This document shows, in pieces, positions 45,442 to 56,493 of a stretch of DNA of 64,000 nucleotides. The stretch lies in NCBI GenBank assembly GCA_024336345.1, contig JANFOG010000013.1:310001-374000 (forward strand), written 5' to 3'. Within the stretch, counting starts at the first letter, position 1; each line of letters opens with the position of its first letter. The stretch comes from Mariannaea sp. PMI_226 (Eukaryota; Ascomycota; Sordariomycetes; Hypocreales; Nectriaceae). Below the pieces are notes generated by a model that made no database searches, was not told where the DNA came from, and saw nothing but the letters and a program-made list of their open reading frames with translations. The translations under genes and the position numbers were made by a program.

Positions 45442-46819
45442 TGTGGCTGTCTCGTTGCTAATTGGAACCAAAAACTGTGACTTGAACGAGAATTGTGGAG
45501 AGAGACTGAAGAAGAATACAAAGGAAGAAGCTATTCAGATGCTGAACAACTCCTGAAGTGTTGACTACACTAGGTACCTGGAACTGCATAGGTCAGTGGG
45601 TTGATCATCATCGATTCACTGTATGCTAGGACTAGGAGAGCCCAAGGGGGGGTCGCATGTGAATGCCTGAACAATCATCCAGCATATTTCATATGATTGA
45701 AGTCACCCATGAAACATAGCCACTAAGCAGGAAGATAGTTGCAGCCTGGACAGTGACGTAGGTAGGACTAATCAGTTCGGGGGGAGGGAAAATACCGAGT
45801 CCCCAACATGTACCTGAGATACCCCTAGTAAGGATGCTCGACATACCTAGAGAGAGAACGATTGAATTTGAATAGGAATGAAAAGCGGTTTATAGCATCC
45901 AGGGTTTTCTTGACGAGATGGAGCAAAAGTCGTCAGGGTATTTGAGGTCTGACGGGACCATGTCTCACAGCCAGCATCCTCATTGGCGCTGAAAAAATGC
46001 TACCCCGCGACCAGGACCCGGCCGAAACGAGCTCCGGGTGGCCGTGACTGGTTCCTGGCCTTGTGCCGTGTAACGGAGTCGGAAGCACAATATGTACTTC
46101 CTCGTTCTCTTCCGTGCGAAATTTTGCATACAAGTGTCGACGTACAATGTTAGGAGCCCATTCTTCAAAATGCACAACTTCTCTTGCTCTACCCGCCTCC
46201 GCTATGCTTCATATATGTCACACAACAATCACCAATCCCACACGTTGTGCGGTTGCCAGTAGCCATCGTACATCAGAGAGCGTCTGCCCGAACACAGGTT
46301 TGGATTTTGTTGATAGCTATACAAAGCCTCGACAGCCCAACATGACCGACGAGGTATCAGGATAAAACAGAGAAAAAAAATAGTATTGGCAACTCAACCA
46401 ATGCCAGGAGCGTCTGGGGCTGGTTTTGCTCCTCCATCTTGTGCAACCCCAACTTCGTCGGGAGGGAAGGGAGGAATTCCCAAGATCAAGCGTATCTACC
46501 TCGATCAGTTTCTGGTTAAAAAAAAAAAAAATAAGAAAAAGTATATATAAAGATTTTTTTCCCCTCCCCTTGCTTATCCCACATTTAGGCAAATACAAAA
46601 ATTCGAGAGGGTATGCGCAGTCTAGAATGAAATACTGCTTGCGGCGAACGTGGTGGGAGATGTTCTCCCTTTCCCTGGCACGCATCGAACATCGCCCACT
46701 TACAGCAGGTTTGGACATGTCTTTGGGTTTTTTTTTTTGGTTTGCCGTATGGAAGCGTGCTCTGTACGTCGATCGTCGAAGACTATATTGACAATGGAAA
46801 TTTGAAGAAGAGAGAAGAA
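45442..46819. other. Intergenic region
   Basis: 1.4 kb between the 2H phosphoesterase start and the YPD1 stop. No supportable gene; poly-A and poly-T runs near 46520 and 46730. Confidence 0.5.
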
Positions 46820-47514
46820 TTATGCATCCTTTTCTCCGTAAAACTTTTTGAAGGCGGCCTCGACCACGATGAAGTCAGACTTGACAGATTTGAGCGCTTC
46901 GCCAATGCACTCTAAGCAGCGCTCGTCGTCAGGTTCGGGTGTTCCGTTGAGGTTCTCATTCTTTCCGTATCGTTGGATCTTCTCGCATTCATCTCTAATC
47001 TTTGTCAAGCCCAGGGTCGCGGATGAACCTTTCAGGAAATGGCCGAGGTCAGACAAGGTCTTGAGCTCCTTGTCTTTGCTGGAGAGTTTTTATAAGATGG
47101 AGCGTTAGCCATAACATCCTCACGAGACGGGAAAAGTGATGCGCCCATGTAGATTTGTTTTGTTTTGTTTCCATTCTCTTCTTTTGTAGATCGCCCCTGA
47201 GAGGGGGGGGAGATATTGGAAAGGGGGAGACTGCTGTTAAAAGTCCAACTTACAAGGCGTTGTCCATATTGTCAAACGTCTCCTTCGCTTGGTTGAAGAA
47301 GTCGAAGACAATAGCAGAGCTGAAGTCATGCTCGTCATCATCATCCATCTCCAGGATCTGGTTGAAGGTGACGATGTCGATGCCGTCGACCTTGCTTAGC
47401 TCGTCGATGCCGTACTCGGCAGCCTGTAAGCGAGAAAAAAGGGTCATGGTCAGCGATGTTGATCAACTACGGTCAACAACTAACTTGACGCACATTATCC
47501 TCAGCTGGTGACAT
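46820..47514 (-). CDS. YPD1: Histidine-phosphotransfer protein YPD1
   Basis: Three exons (47514-47485, 47423-47254, 47078-46820) encode 152 residues; introns are 61 nt (GTTAGT) and 175 nt (GTAAGT). The HPt signature HFLKGSSATLG has its phospho-accepting histidine at position 80, followed by the conserved CEKIQRYG helix. The acidic residues around 35-43 and the four-helix pattern fit a Ypd1-type bundle. By family knowledge the protein takes phosphate from hybrid histidine kinases and passes it to the response regulators Ssk1 and Skn7, controlling the osmotic MAP-kinase pathway and oxidative responses, shuttling between cytoplasm and nucleus. Filamentous fungi usually have a single, often essential, copy. 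The ten-residue first exon was set by the splice signals and the family's need for a residue run into AAEYGID. Confidence 0.93.
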
Positions 47515-48551
47515 GGCGGGCGGTGTCGAAACGTGACTCTCGCAGCGCAGCGCAGGGTTTGATCCCACTGTACAGATTAGATGAGAGGGGTAATAATCTG
47601 AAAGCGGATATTGGGAGAGAAGAACGTTGTGCTCTAACAGCGAGACTGGCTAGCTCAAGGCCGAGGGAAGAGAAAACAGAGGGGGTGGGGAGATATGACG
47701 TAGGGCCTGAATCGGGTTAGAACGTGCCGGGAGCAGAAATGCATAAATGGTATGGTATTGACGACCTTGACAGGAGTGCGCAACGAATGAATTGACTCGG
47801 GTCACGGTGGGGGAGAGAGGGGAGAGGGAGGAGGAGGGCGAGGGTTAGAAAACAGAGGGAGGAGGAGGAGGGAAAGTAGATTGTCAGTGCAAAACATTGA
47901 AGGAAAAGGACTGGCTAGATTTTGTCGCGGATATGCTCGACAAGGCTTGGCCATGGTGGAGAGAGAGGGAGGGGAGGAAGACCAGACAAGAGAGAATGGA
48001 CCTGAGGGCCGCACTGCATTGGCTGGTGAGGTTCCTCGACAGGACCACGCAATCTCTCCAGCACACTTGACACTGAAGGGGGTTGCTGTCCGCTGCCAGG
48101 GCTGCAGATGGAGGGGGGGGGAGAGTGTGGTGGTAAGCCCAAGGACAAGCAACCAGGGAACGGGCACGGCCCAACAGCCGCACCCCTTCACCCTGCGAAT
48201 TGAGCTGTGGGCGATACGATTCGGGCATGGCGGATGGACCGGGGGGAGGGGGATCCAATCGATGGGTGGGTGGAAATGAAATGGGGGATCAATGACGAAA
48301 CTTGGGAGAGCGGGTGGCTTGCTTGCTAACCAAGACGTGATTGATACGGCCGGAAGATGCGTCGAAACAAAATATGGAGGCGCATCTGGAGCTTCCAGGG
48401 ATGTTGGCGGGGATGACCTTCTTTCGGATAGCTTTTTATTTTTTTTTTAAAAAAAATAATAAAAACCAAACCATTGATAAACCAGAAGCAAAAGCTCGTC
48501 TTTCTTCTTGAAATTTCTTCCCCCCCTCTTTAATCTTTGGGCTTCTTTTTT

Positions 48552-48581
48552 GGGGAGAGAGGGGGGGAGGGGGGGGAGGGG
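48552..48581 (+). repeat. G-run tract, possible G-quadruplex
   Basis: Four runs of three or more G within 30 bases on the + strand, upstream of YPD1. Confidence 0.6.
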
Positions 48582-49070
48582 AATATCCTCTTGCTTTGTT
48601 GTTTCTTCAATGTGACTACTCGAAATCATGTCTGCAAGCGCCCAGATTCGACGCCAGCAAAAGCGAAAGTGGGCAGAAATCAAGGTCATGAGTGAGGGGG
48701 GCGGGCATCGGACCTCTAGGCCGGGTTCCGCTCGAATAAAAATCACGACACTGACCGAGCAGAGTTTGGCTGTCATAGGACCACTTCTGAGAATGGGACA
48801 GCGCTTGCGTGGTCTGTCCAAAAAGAAAAAAAAAAGTTCGACTTCTAGGATATTGGAGGAGAACTTTCGTTGGCAGTGGAGTGGGAAGAAAGTGGGCAGG
48901 GATCTTGTCAACCCAAGTAGGTCAATCCGCGGAAGGGAGAATGCCTTGGATCAAGGATAATATATGGAAATAAAGGAAGCTAATTCTCAATATCCAACAA
49001 ACTGGGGGAATAAAATAGGCTGGACACCGAGAAATATCCCAACGCGAGGATGACATATTACTCTGAATAG

Positions 49071-49107
49071 AATAAAACAAAATAAAACAAAATAAAATAA
49101 AATAAAT
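49071..49107. repeat. AAAAT/AAAAC microsatellite
   Basis: Units of ATAAAACAA then AAAAT in tandem. Confidence 0.85.
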
Positions 49108-51508
49108 GTAGGGAGGGGGGGGACATCAGATCAATGACGGGATATGACTTGGAAGGGGAAATAAACGCACCAAGGAAACGTCAAAGATAAATCCACTCAC
49201 CTTTTTATTATCAGACGCACAGCATAGAGGTATGCCTCTGAATCAGTTCAGAAAGTGTAGAAGCTGGCGTTGCGTCTGTCAGTACAATGCTGAGAGTGTC
49301 CTGCCTGACTGTACCCTCTGCACCTGTCTGAAACCAAATTCTGAAAGTTTGCGGAGGCAGGGAGAAAAGGGTGCGATACAGAAATACGCCGTGGTTCTTC
49401 TGGAAGCTGATAATGTCCTTCGATCCCGCTTCGCCGCCCTTCTCTCTCTGCTCGAATGCGTGGTTCGTCCCCAGTGTACCCAGGGAATAGGTACCTAGGC
49501 GAGAAAAATAGCGTACCAAACTTTGGCTGATGGTTATCCCGGGTGTTTTAACTGGTGTGGCGTCCGTGCTTTGGGCGGGTGAACCCGAACTGCGTGCTGC
49601 TGGAACGATTGACGACAGTGGCTGGATTTTAGCGCACGACGGCGTGGGAAGAAATGGAACGGCAACAGTGAGGCGGGGCACAAACAAATAAGGCGGGGCA
49701 GCTGTGGGAAGCGGTGGTTGTCGTTTCGTTTTGTTTTGGCTTTGTTTTGGAGGCTGGGGGGGAGAACAGTGAATAGGAGGGATGAGCAACAAATAAATAC
49801 CCCCCCAAAGACAATGATTTTTTTTAAACCATTGATTACAATAACAAGAGAAAGAGGGGTAATGAGTCGAAAACGAGGGGTAGGAGAAATATCCTCTGCT
49901 TGTCCCCGGAACAATCCCGTTTAAAGGGAGGTTGGGGCGGAGAGCGAGCAGCAAATGGCGGAAATGCTGTCATCTTGACATGGTCAAGATGGAGAACAGC
50001 ATACTGGCCTATCCATGAACTTACCTCCGAGCTAATAAGCCCTTGAAGAAGTTAAATGCTGGACCGTGATTCGATACCCCAGTCACACTGAGTCGTTGCA
50101 CGACAGTGAGATATGACGGGCCACACCAATACCGCCTATGAGACTATATCGCTATCATTAGCACCCTAGTGGTTGTCTTATCAGCCGCAATGGCACGCTG
50201 GAAAGACGTCAAGCCGAAGAATTCTCTGTCCAGTGCCGGTCCAAGTAACGTGGACCGTATGCATTCATGCATAAAAGCATGGGGCATTAGCTCCTTTGTC
50301 CGATATTATAGACCGCATCGAGCAAGCGGTAGCTGGCAGGGGGGTGGTCGAATACCTCTTTGCATACACCAGCGCCAAGTATTGCTGGGTTGTTTCCATG
50401 TAGACTGCTGGTCAGTCAGTGGCTGGGATCTTTTATCCTGTAGCCAGGTTACTGGTGCCCGTCTTTCTCTGGCCCCGGGGTCTCTTCGATTACCAATTCT
50501 TCCTGCCTCCAGTGAACTATGCACAATGTCAGCTGAATCGGTTACTAGTCGTCGTCATCAAATATTGATGGCGGGTACAGTTGGGAGGTCTAAACCCATG
50601 CTACCCAGGTTACACATCTAGCGAGTCTAGTTGATACCGTTCGAGGGACGAAACGCCTAGCAGAAGTAGAAGCTACTCCTTTCTTGTATGAATTCGACAA
50701 CAGCTTCATGACAACGTCTGTGCCCTGTCAATGACACGCGAGCACTGGAAAGTCCTGCCTGGTACGTTGTGAGGTAGAAACACAGGGGAATAACATTTCG
50801 CCCACATACTTCGATGATGTTAGTTGTATATCTCGCCGGTTGGTAACCAAAATTCCAGCAACCCCAGGCCAAAGAGGCGGCCGTAAGCACCCACCTTGGC
50901 CAGGTGTTGGTCTGCGGTGCGGACGGCTCGTTCCGTTACGGGTATAAGTTATAAGCGATTGATGCAGGGTAGTGCGTAGTCAGTTGAACAATAAGTCCCA
51001 GCTGTGGTAATTGCTACATTCATCTTCGTTTTTATGATCCAAAAAAATCTGCTTCAGGAGACGGGCCTTAGTACATAGTAATTAAGGTAGAGATGGATCA
51101 TTTGCGTCCTGTCGACCCCCATGACACTTAACCCCCTAGCTTGCTATGCAGCTGTCATGACAGGTATATGGCCTCGAGTCCAGCTTCGCTTCTAGTTACT
51201 TCCATTCAAAGTGCCTATGATATGTGAATACCAATATGTAAATATTATATTGTACTCTGTCATGAGATGAAGAACAATGTTGGCCTACCTGATATGACAG
51301 GTACATGCCTGCTCTCTGCATGGTCAGTTGACCGGTCAGTCAACCCCCTGCTGAAGTCAAAAGGCAAACTCTCACCGGTTCATGGAATTGATTGATTATT
51401 GATCCTTGATAAATCACTTGTACTTGGTCTTATGCATTCATCACTGACATCATCGGTCACCGTGCACTCGGTGGACTCGGTGAGGCGATTCATCACAGCA
51501 ACCTGACC

Positions 51509-51521
51509 GGGGGGGGGGGGG
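51509..51521. repeat. Poly-G run
   Basis: Thirteen consecutive G on the + strand; such runs are also prone to length errors in assemblies. Confidence 0.9.
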
Positions 51522-53749
51522 CAAAGCCATGTTTTTAACTACCCGTCCAATCTCTCAATTCTATGAATACTTACTCTAGGCTCGTATAGTCACAAAGTGC
51601 GTCTTGAGTCATGCTCGAAGCCGAATAACGAAAAGCTAGATGAAGAATACAAATTGCTGGGTAGTACGTCACAGTGCAAGTGAAGGACCAAAGCGTGGCT
51701 CTACACGCCCCAAGAGACTGTACCATTGGCTACCAAGCCACTATGAGGCCATCGTTCGATCATGAAGTAAGCCACCTGGCGCAATGAGCGGCGTCTTCCC
51801 TCATTCTTCCAGCACATTCGACGGGTCTATCCCGCCAACACCCTCTTGTTCAATGGCAGTGGCCTACAAGGATACGCATCATAGTCGTGGTCCCTGCCGG
51901 GGTTTACCAACTCGATCCCGCCCTCCACGTTGATGCTTAGTGCCCTCCTCGGTGGCTGCACATTCGGATGCGATGCTCTGACCTGATCCTGCCACTTGAC
52001 CCTACCGCCGGATGCCAGTTGTTGCTTGGGGGCCGGGGACCTTGTCCGCGGGCGGCTCAGCGGAATGCCTCATTTTTCCCGAGTTAAGCGAAAAGATAGC
52101 TTGGGCACCGGAAGTATTGCACACTAGGTACGTGCTATCCTATGAAAGAGTCGTACGGAGGACACCGTGCTCAGCTTCTCATTACCCAACCTCCCGACGA
52201 TCGACTCAGACTGCCATCCGATTGCCAGCCCAGCACGTCATAGCGTGACACAGATCACCGATTTATCCTCGCTCACGATAACCGTATAGGATAATTGCAG
52301 GCCCTTGTCTAACACCATTCGTACATTGAGCGTAACACGATTACCAAACAAAGCCTGAGCTGCTTGCCTGGTAGTTCTATTGCGCCGCGAGCCCTGCCAG
52401 GCATCGTTATTGTCGAGTTGAGGTTGAGTAAGAAAGATTATCGAGATTCTCTGCAAAGGTAGTAGTTCTAAGAGGTGGTAGAAGAACTGCAATAGGGACC
52501 ATGCACACTGAGCTGATGAAGAGACCTATCCCCAGTTATCTTCCACTCCCATAGGCGATTACCAGAATACTCCTTGCTTTTTCATACTATTCTATTCTGA
52601 CTCACAATTCGCCTCTCCAATTTGGCTAAATACGGGAGACTCATTTGTATTTTTGTCCACTAAACGTGAAAGTAAAGCCTTAGAAATACTCCTACACTGC
52701 CTATCCGGTGTCACGCGATATCTCAGGGGAACCTTGTCCTTCTCTCGCCAGCATCCGGAATCGGCAAGATGATGGGTTCTAGTACTTTTTGGATGAAATT
52801 GCTCTCGTTTGACTATTCTTTATTGATTCTTCACTGACTAACAAATAGCGTAAACAAAACTGAAAGCTAAGATAAGTGTCTACCTCGATATCCTTGCTTA
52901 CGAGTATGATTTGATGGCATGCCTTGCAATATACCTGGCATCAGCGGGTGATCGGCTGCCGGAAACTAGACTCTATCTAAAACATTGCCTTGCTCAGAGG
53001 AACTTGTAAACATAGAGGATATCATGGTCGTGGTACATATTACCAGCTCCAACGGTATCTAGAGCCACCGGTGACTTGTCACTGCTCGCCGCGAGAGCCT
53101 CTAATCGATGCATCAAAAGTGACTTATCCATACTTTCGTACTTCAATTTTTCCTCTGAATAACGAAATCTATTGCAAATGAGTGCTACGAAGGGTAGAAG
53201 CTTTCGATGAAGTAGTCCTACTTTGTTTATAGTGTAATGACTCAATAGAATCCCGGATTTGGGCCATCACACCCTGCATGACAGAGCCCATATTGAAGTG
53301 CCGGAGACCGTGTACTTCTCTGCTTTGAAAAAAAAACAAGCCCTTCTGAGCAAGGACTTATTGACACTGGTCAATGTGCCGTTGTTATTCTTCTCCTGCT
53401 ATATCGAGCATATTACCCAGAAGTTAACGCAGGCCAATCACACGTCTTGTTCGACCCTGCTCCGCTTATAGAGACAGGGATTCTGGACGATATATGTCAC
53501 GGAGATGGTTCACATTTATAGTAGAAACGTCAGATTTAATTAGGCAATCCAGGGCTTTAGATCTTGTCATAAGGCCATCGTTAATTTAACACACACATGA
53601 TGAAAAATCCATCAACTCCTATCCGTTTCCTAACCTTGTTTCAGTAACGCCTCAGTCCCCAAAATCTGAAAGGGTATGCCTTCTTGGCCTTCTTGGCCTT
53701 CCATCCGTAGAGATCTTGTTTGGCTCTTTGCTATATATTGCATGTCCGT

Positions 53750-54916
53750 TTAGAACATGACCTTGGTTGCGACGCTAAGCAGCCAAGCTGCATCATTCCA
53801 ACCACCATCATCAGCATTAGGAGGTGGAATCCGCTCCTCGGGTAAGCTTGCGATACCCGCCAGGTGGCGCGAAGACCAACTCCGCGAGCGGGTCAAATTG
53901 GAATCATTAGGTGTGAAGGATTCATCCTCGCTCTCAAATTCCTCTTCGTTTTCGTCAACAGCGAACAGACCCCAAACACTACCAAGCCAAGTGCCTGCAT
54001 TGGCCTGGCCGCGTCTCACAAGGCGTTGCACAGTCATTTCGTCATCTTGGACTGAATCGCGCTCAAACTCGAGTTCCTCAAGCTTCTCATCAAGATTCAC
54101 GAAATCAGGGCCAGGGAGATTCTGGTTCGGAAAATACGAGTCATTGGCCCCAACTTGAAGACCATTACCAGTAATAGGGCCCTCAAGGGGAGTGAGGAAT
54201 TGGCTTCTAGGCCGCGATAGACTGTGGGAACGACTATGGGTACGGCTGGCGAAACGACTGGCATATGGAGAGAGGTCTTCATCACCGACAACATTGCTGC
54301 CATGGCGACTGTGATGTCGGCTTGAAGCACTAATTTCACGCTCGCGAGCTAGATCATCTTCAAAGGCTTCCTCTTCCTGATCGCGCAGACCAGTTAGACT
54401 GGTAGAGCTCTGACGGGAAACAAGCCAAGCTTGGCCTTTGGATTCCCTTGCCTCAGATGTCATGAGAGCACCTGTACGAAGTAACCAATCGCTATCATTG
54501 CGATGGCGCAAACCAAAACTCGAAGAATCATCCCTATGAGACCGGCGACTTGGAGTCGCGCGTCCAGATTGCGGTGTTCGCGAGGCTGGACCCCAGACTA
54601 GATGGGAGGCCGATTTGCTCTTAGACAGCGGGCCGGCGGAAGCCGAGGGATCTCGGGGACGGGACTGGGAGCGGGGAGTAGTTGGTGAACGAGAAAGAAG
54701 TCGCGGTGTCGTTGGGGCGGATTTGCCTTGCAGATAGGAGACAGAGGAATTGCGATGTGCGAACGAATACGCGTCGGTACCAAAGTCGGGGATGAGGTCG
54801 TCGTCGTTGATAGGGAGCTTGGTAGTGAGAGGCGCGAGGGAGAGATGGTTGAGGCTGGTCGCGGACCGATTCTTGCGACGAGCGCGATCGGCGTGTTGAG
54901 TGTAGGCAACATCCAT
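53750..54916 (-). CDS. DUF3984-like conserved fungal protein
   Basis: Intronless, 388 residues from the ATG at 54916. Much of it is Ser/Arg-rich and probably disordered. Recognisable stretches are ATSLNHLSLAPLTTKLP near the N-terminus, SKSKSASHLVWG (about 98-109), the block DWLLRTGALMTSEARESKGQ (about 143-162) continuing into AWLVSRQSSTSLTG, and TWLGSVWGLF (about 312-321). These match my memory of the fungal DUF3984 family, whose function is unknown. Repeated SRSHS/SRPRS words suggest phosphorylation by SR-type or proline-directed kinases. No membrane segment or catalytic motif is visible. It is divergent from ELP1 with a 1.6-kb spacer. Confidence 0.85.
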   Translation of the reverse strand: MDVAYTQHADRARRKNRSATSLNHLSLAPLTTKLPINDDDLIPDFGTDAYSFAHRNSSVSYLQGKSAPTTPRLLSRSPTTPRSQSRPRDPSASAGPLSKSKSASHLVWGPASRTPQSGRATPSRRSHRDDSSSFGLRHRNDSDWLLRTGALMTSEARESKGQAWLVSRQSSTSLTGLRDQEEEAFEDDLAREREISASSRHHSRHGSNVVGDEDLSPYASRFASRTHSRSHSLSRPRSQFLTPLEGPITGNGLQVGANDSYFPNQNLPGPDFVNLDEKLEELEFERDSVQDDEMTVQRLVRRGQANAGTWLGSVWGLFAVDENEEEFESEDESFTPNDSNLTRSRSWSSRHLAGIASLPEERIPPPNADDGGWNDAAWLLSVATKVMF

Positions 54917-56493
54917 GATGGGAAACGTAAAGTATGAGCAAGGGCTAGGGAATAATGAGAGGGGGAAGTGTCTTTTTAACGGGGAAAGCTGGTATTGAGA
55001 AGCGAACGGTTACTTTATTGGAAGCTTTGTTGGAAAGCTGTCACAGCTCTCTCAATGGAGGAACAAGGTCCTCAACAAAAAATGGTTTCAAAATGGATGC
55101 TCTGTGAGAACGAGGAGGAATCGAGTCTACTTGTATGCGGAGTAGCTGCGGCCCGAATCGACATCAATCAGTTCCAATTTTGACTTTCACCACCACGCAA
55201 TGCACGAAAAGCAATCGGCTGGAGCAAGGATGGAATGAAAGATGGCATGTGATGGGGAAATTGAAAGCGACCGGGAGTGGAGGCGCCGGACGGACGATGA
55301 GGAGGTGGAGGAGGAGGAGGAGAAGGGAAGTGGAGAAGTGAGTCGTCGGTCTGGGCCGGGGAAGCGATTATTTTTTTTTATGGTGGATTGATTGATTGAT
55401 TGATTGGGACATACACACACAGACGCACACACAGACGTCCAGTACACACACCTCTTCTGCATTACCGGTGATCCTCCGTCCACCACTAACTACCACTACA
55501 ACTACACCTAACGCGTTGAGAGGGGGCCATTCAAGCCAATTGAACAGTCCCAGCAGCCAGTAAGAACCAGAAATGCAAAGTAATTAAAATAAAAACAAGA
55601 GTCGGTGTAAATCTTTCCATAGGCAGCTGATAGAATTGCAACTCGAACAGGTGAGTCCTAGATCCGAAGTGTACAAGGCTCCTGCAAAGCCATGCCGAGG
55701 TGAGTGATCATGCTGAATGCATGCAACCGACCTAATCTGGACATGGAAGTGAGTGCATCACGAGCCCGGCGCGGCAACGAGCAAGGGCTTAATCGAGTAT
55801 GATCGCCTTTGCCTCAGCAGATTCTTTCCAGTGGCAATAGCTGAGCATCAGGGGGATGGACCAACTATTTCCAGTAACGTCAGAGCCAAACAGGAAAAGT
55901 GACTGTTAAAGGGAAAAGACAAGTGAGGCAGAACCGGAAACCATCGAGACAAGGATGGCAGTGCCAACAACCAACCATCTTCACACCACCAGGTTTTGGT
56001 TCCGTTCAGCACGTTTAACTTATCAGTCACAGTCACAGATACCCAAATACCCAAAGATTGTACCTCCGCCAGCGCTCACTTCTAGGTTGGTTGTGAGGGT
56101 TAGCAGTACTTTCTTGCACAGCCACATCAAGTAGTGCCCCTCCCCACTGACGCAAGAGTCCTCACCACAGCTTCCTCCCACCTATACCTGGGGCACCAGC
56201 CTCAGCGAGGTACCATCCACAGTCCCCATCCATCCTGCAAAAAATCCGAAAGAGAAAAAAAAAGGAACCTCGCCTGAGTCGCCTCCCAAGTTTCCACATA
56301 GAGAGATCCAAACCGGTATCAACCGTGGCCGCAGTCAGACGACGGCTGCATCCAAACTGCAACACCCAACTGCAGACGGTCTCGCCATCTCCAGTTGGAA
56401 AGCACCGTCTTTGACTAACAGTCGGCCTCATCCTTTTTCACCGGTCCGGGTGAGCTGCCCAAACTCTTCAGCCCCGAGAGAGCCTTTCTCAAG
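54917..56493. other. Divergent promoter region, DUF3984-like / ELP1
   Basis: 1.6 kb between two divergent starts. Contains GGA/GGAGGA repeats near 55300-55330 and the GATT microsatellite at 55386-55407. No gene seen. Confidence 0.5.
55386..55407. repeat. GATT microsatellite
   Basis: Five tandem GATT units on the + strand. Confidence 0.9.

Larger units (their letters stand above)
47515..53749. other. Gene-poor region of 6.2 kb
   Basis: No gene I can defend. The left part (47.5-48.7 kb) is GA/G-rich and should include the YPD1 promoter. A 110-codon ATG-initiated frame at 48628-48960 starts with a basic segment but has no recognisable features. 50-53.7 kb is more AT-rich with only short frames, and could be decayed mobile DNA or a lost gene. 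A poly-G run sits at 51509-51521. Confidence 0.5.

Noticed and set aside
48628..48960. 110-codon ATG-initiated frame on +
   Set aside because: Basic N-terminal segment but no family match and a poly-Lys run from an A-rich tract; kept only as a possibility in the regional note.
49211..49954. 247-codon open frame on - in the gene-poor region
   Set aside because: No ATG at its 5' end, low-complexity Pro/Ser sequence and no recognisable family.
50060..50100. Possible tRNA T-arm (ATTCGATACC)
   Set aside because: Flanking bases do not pair into a T stem and no acceptor or anticodon arm can be formed.
50169..50621. 150-codon open frame on +
   Set aside because: No protein-family features; it sits in a region of short broken frames.
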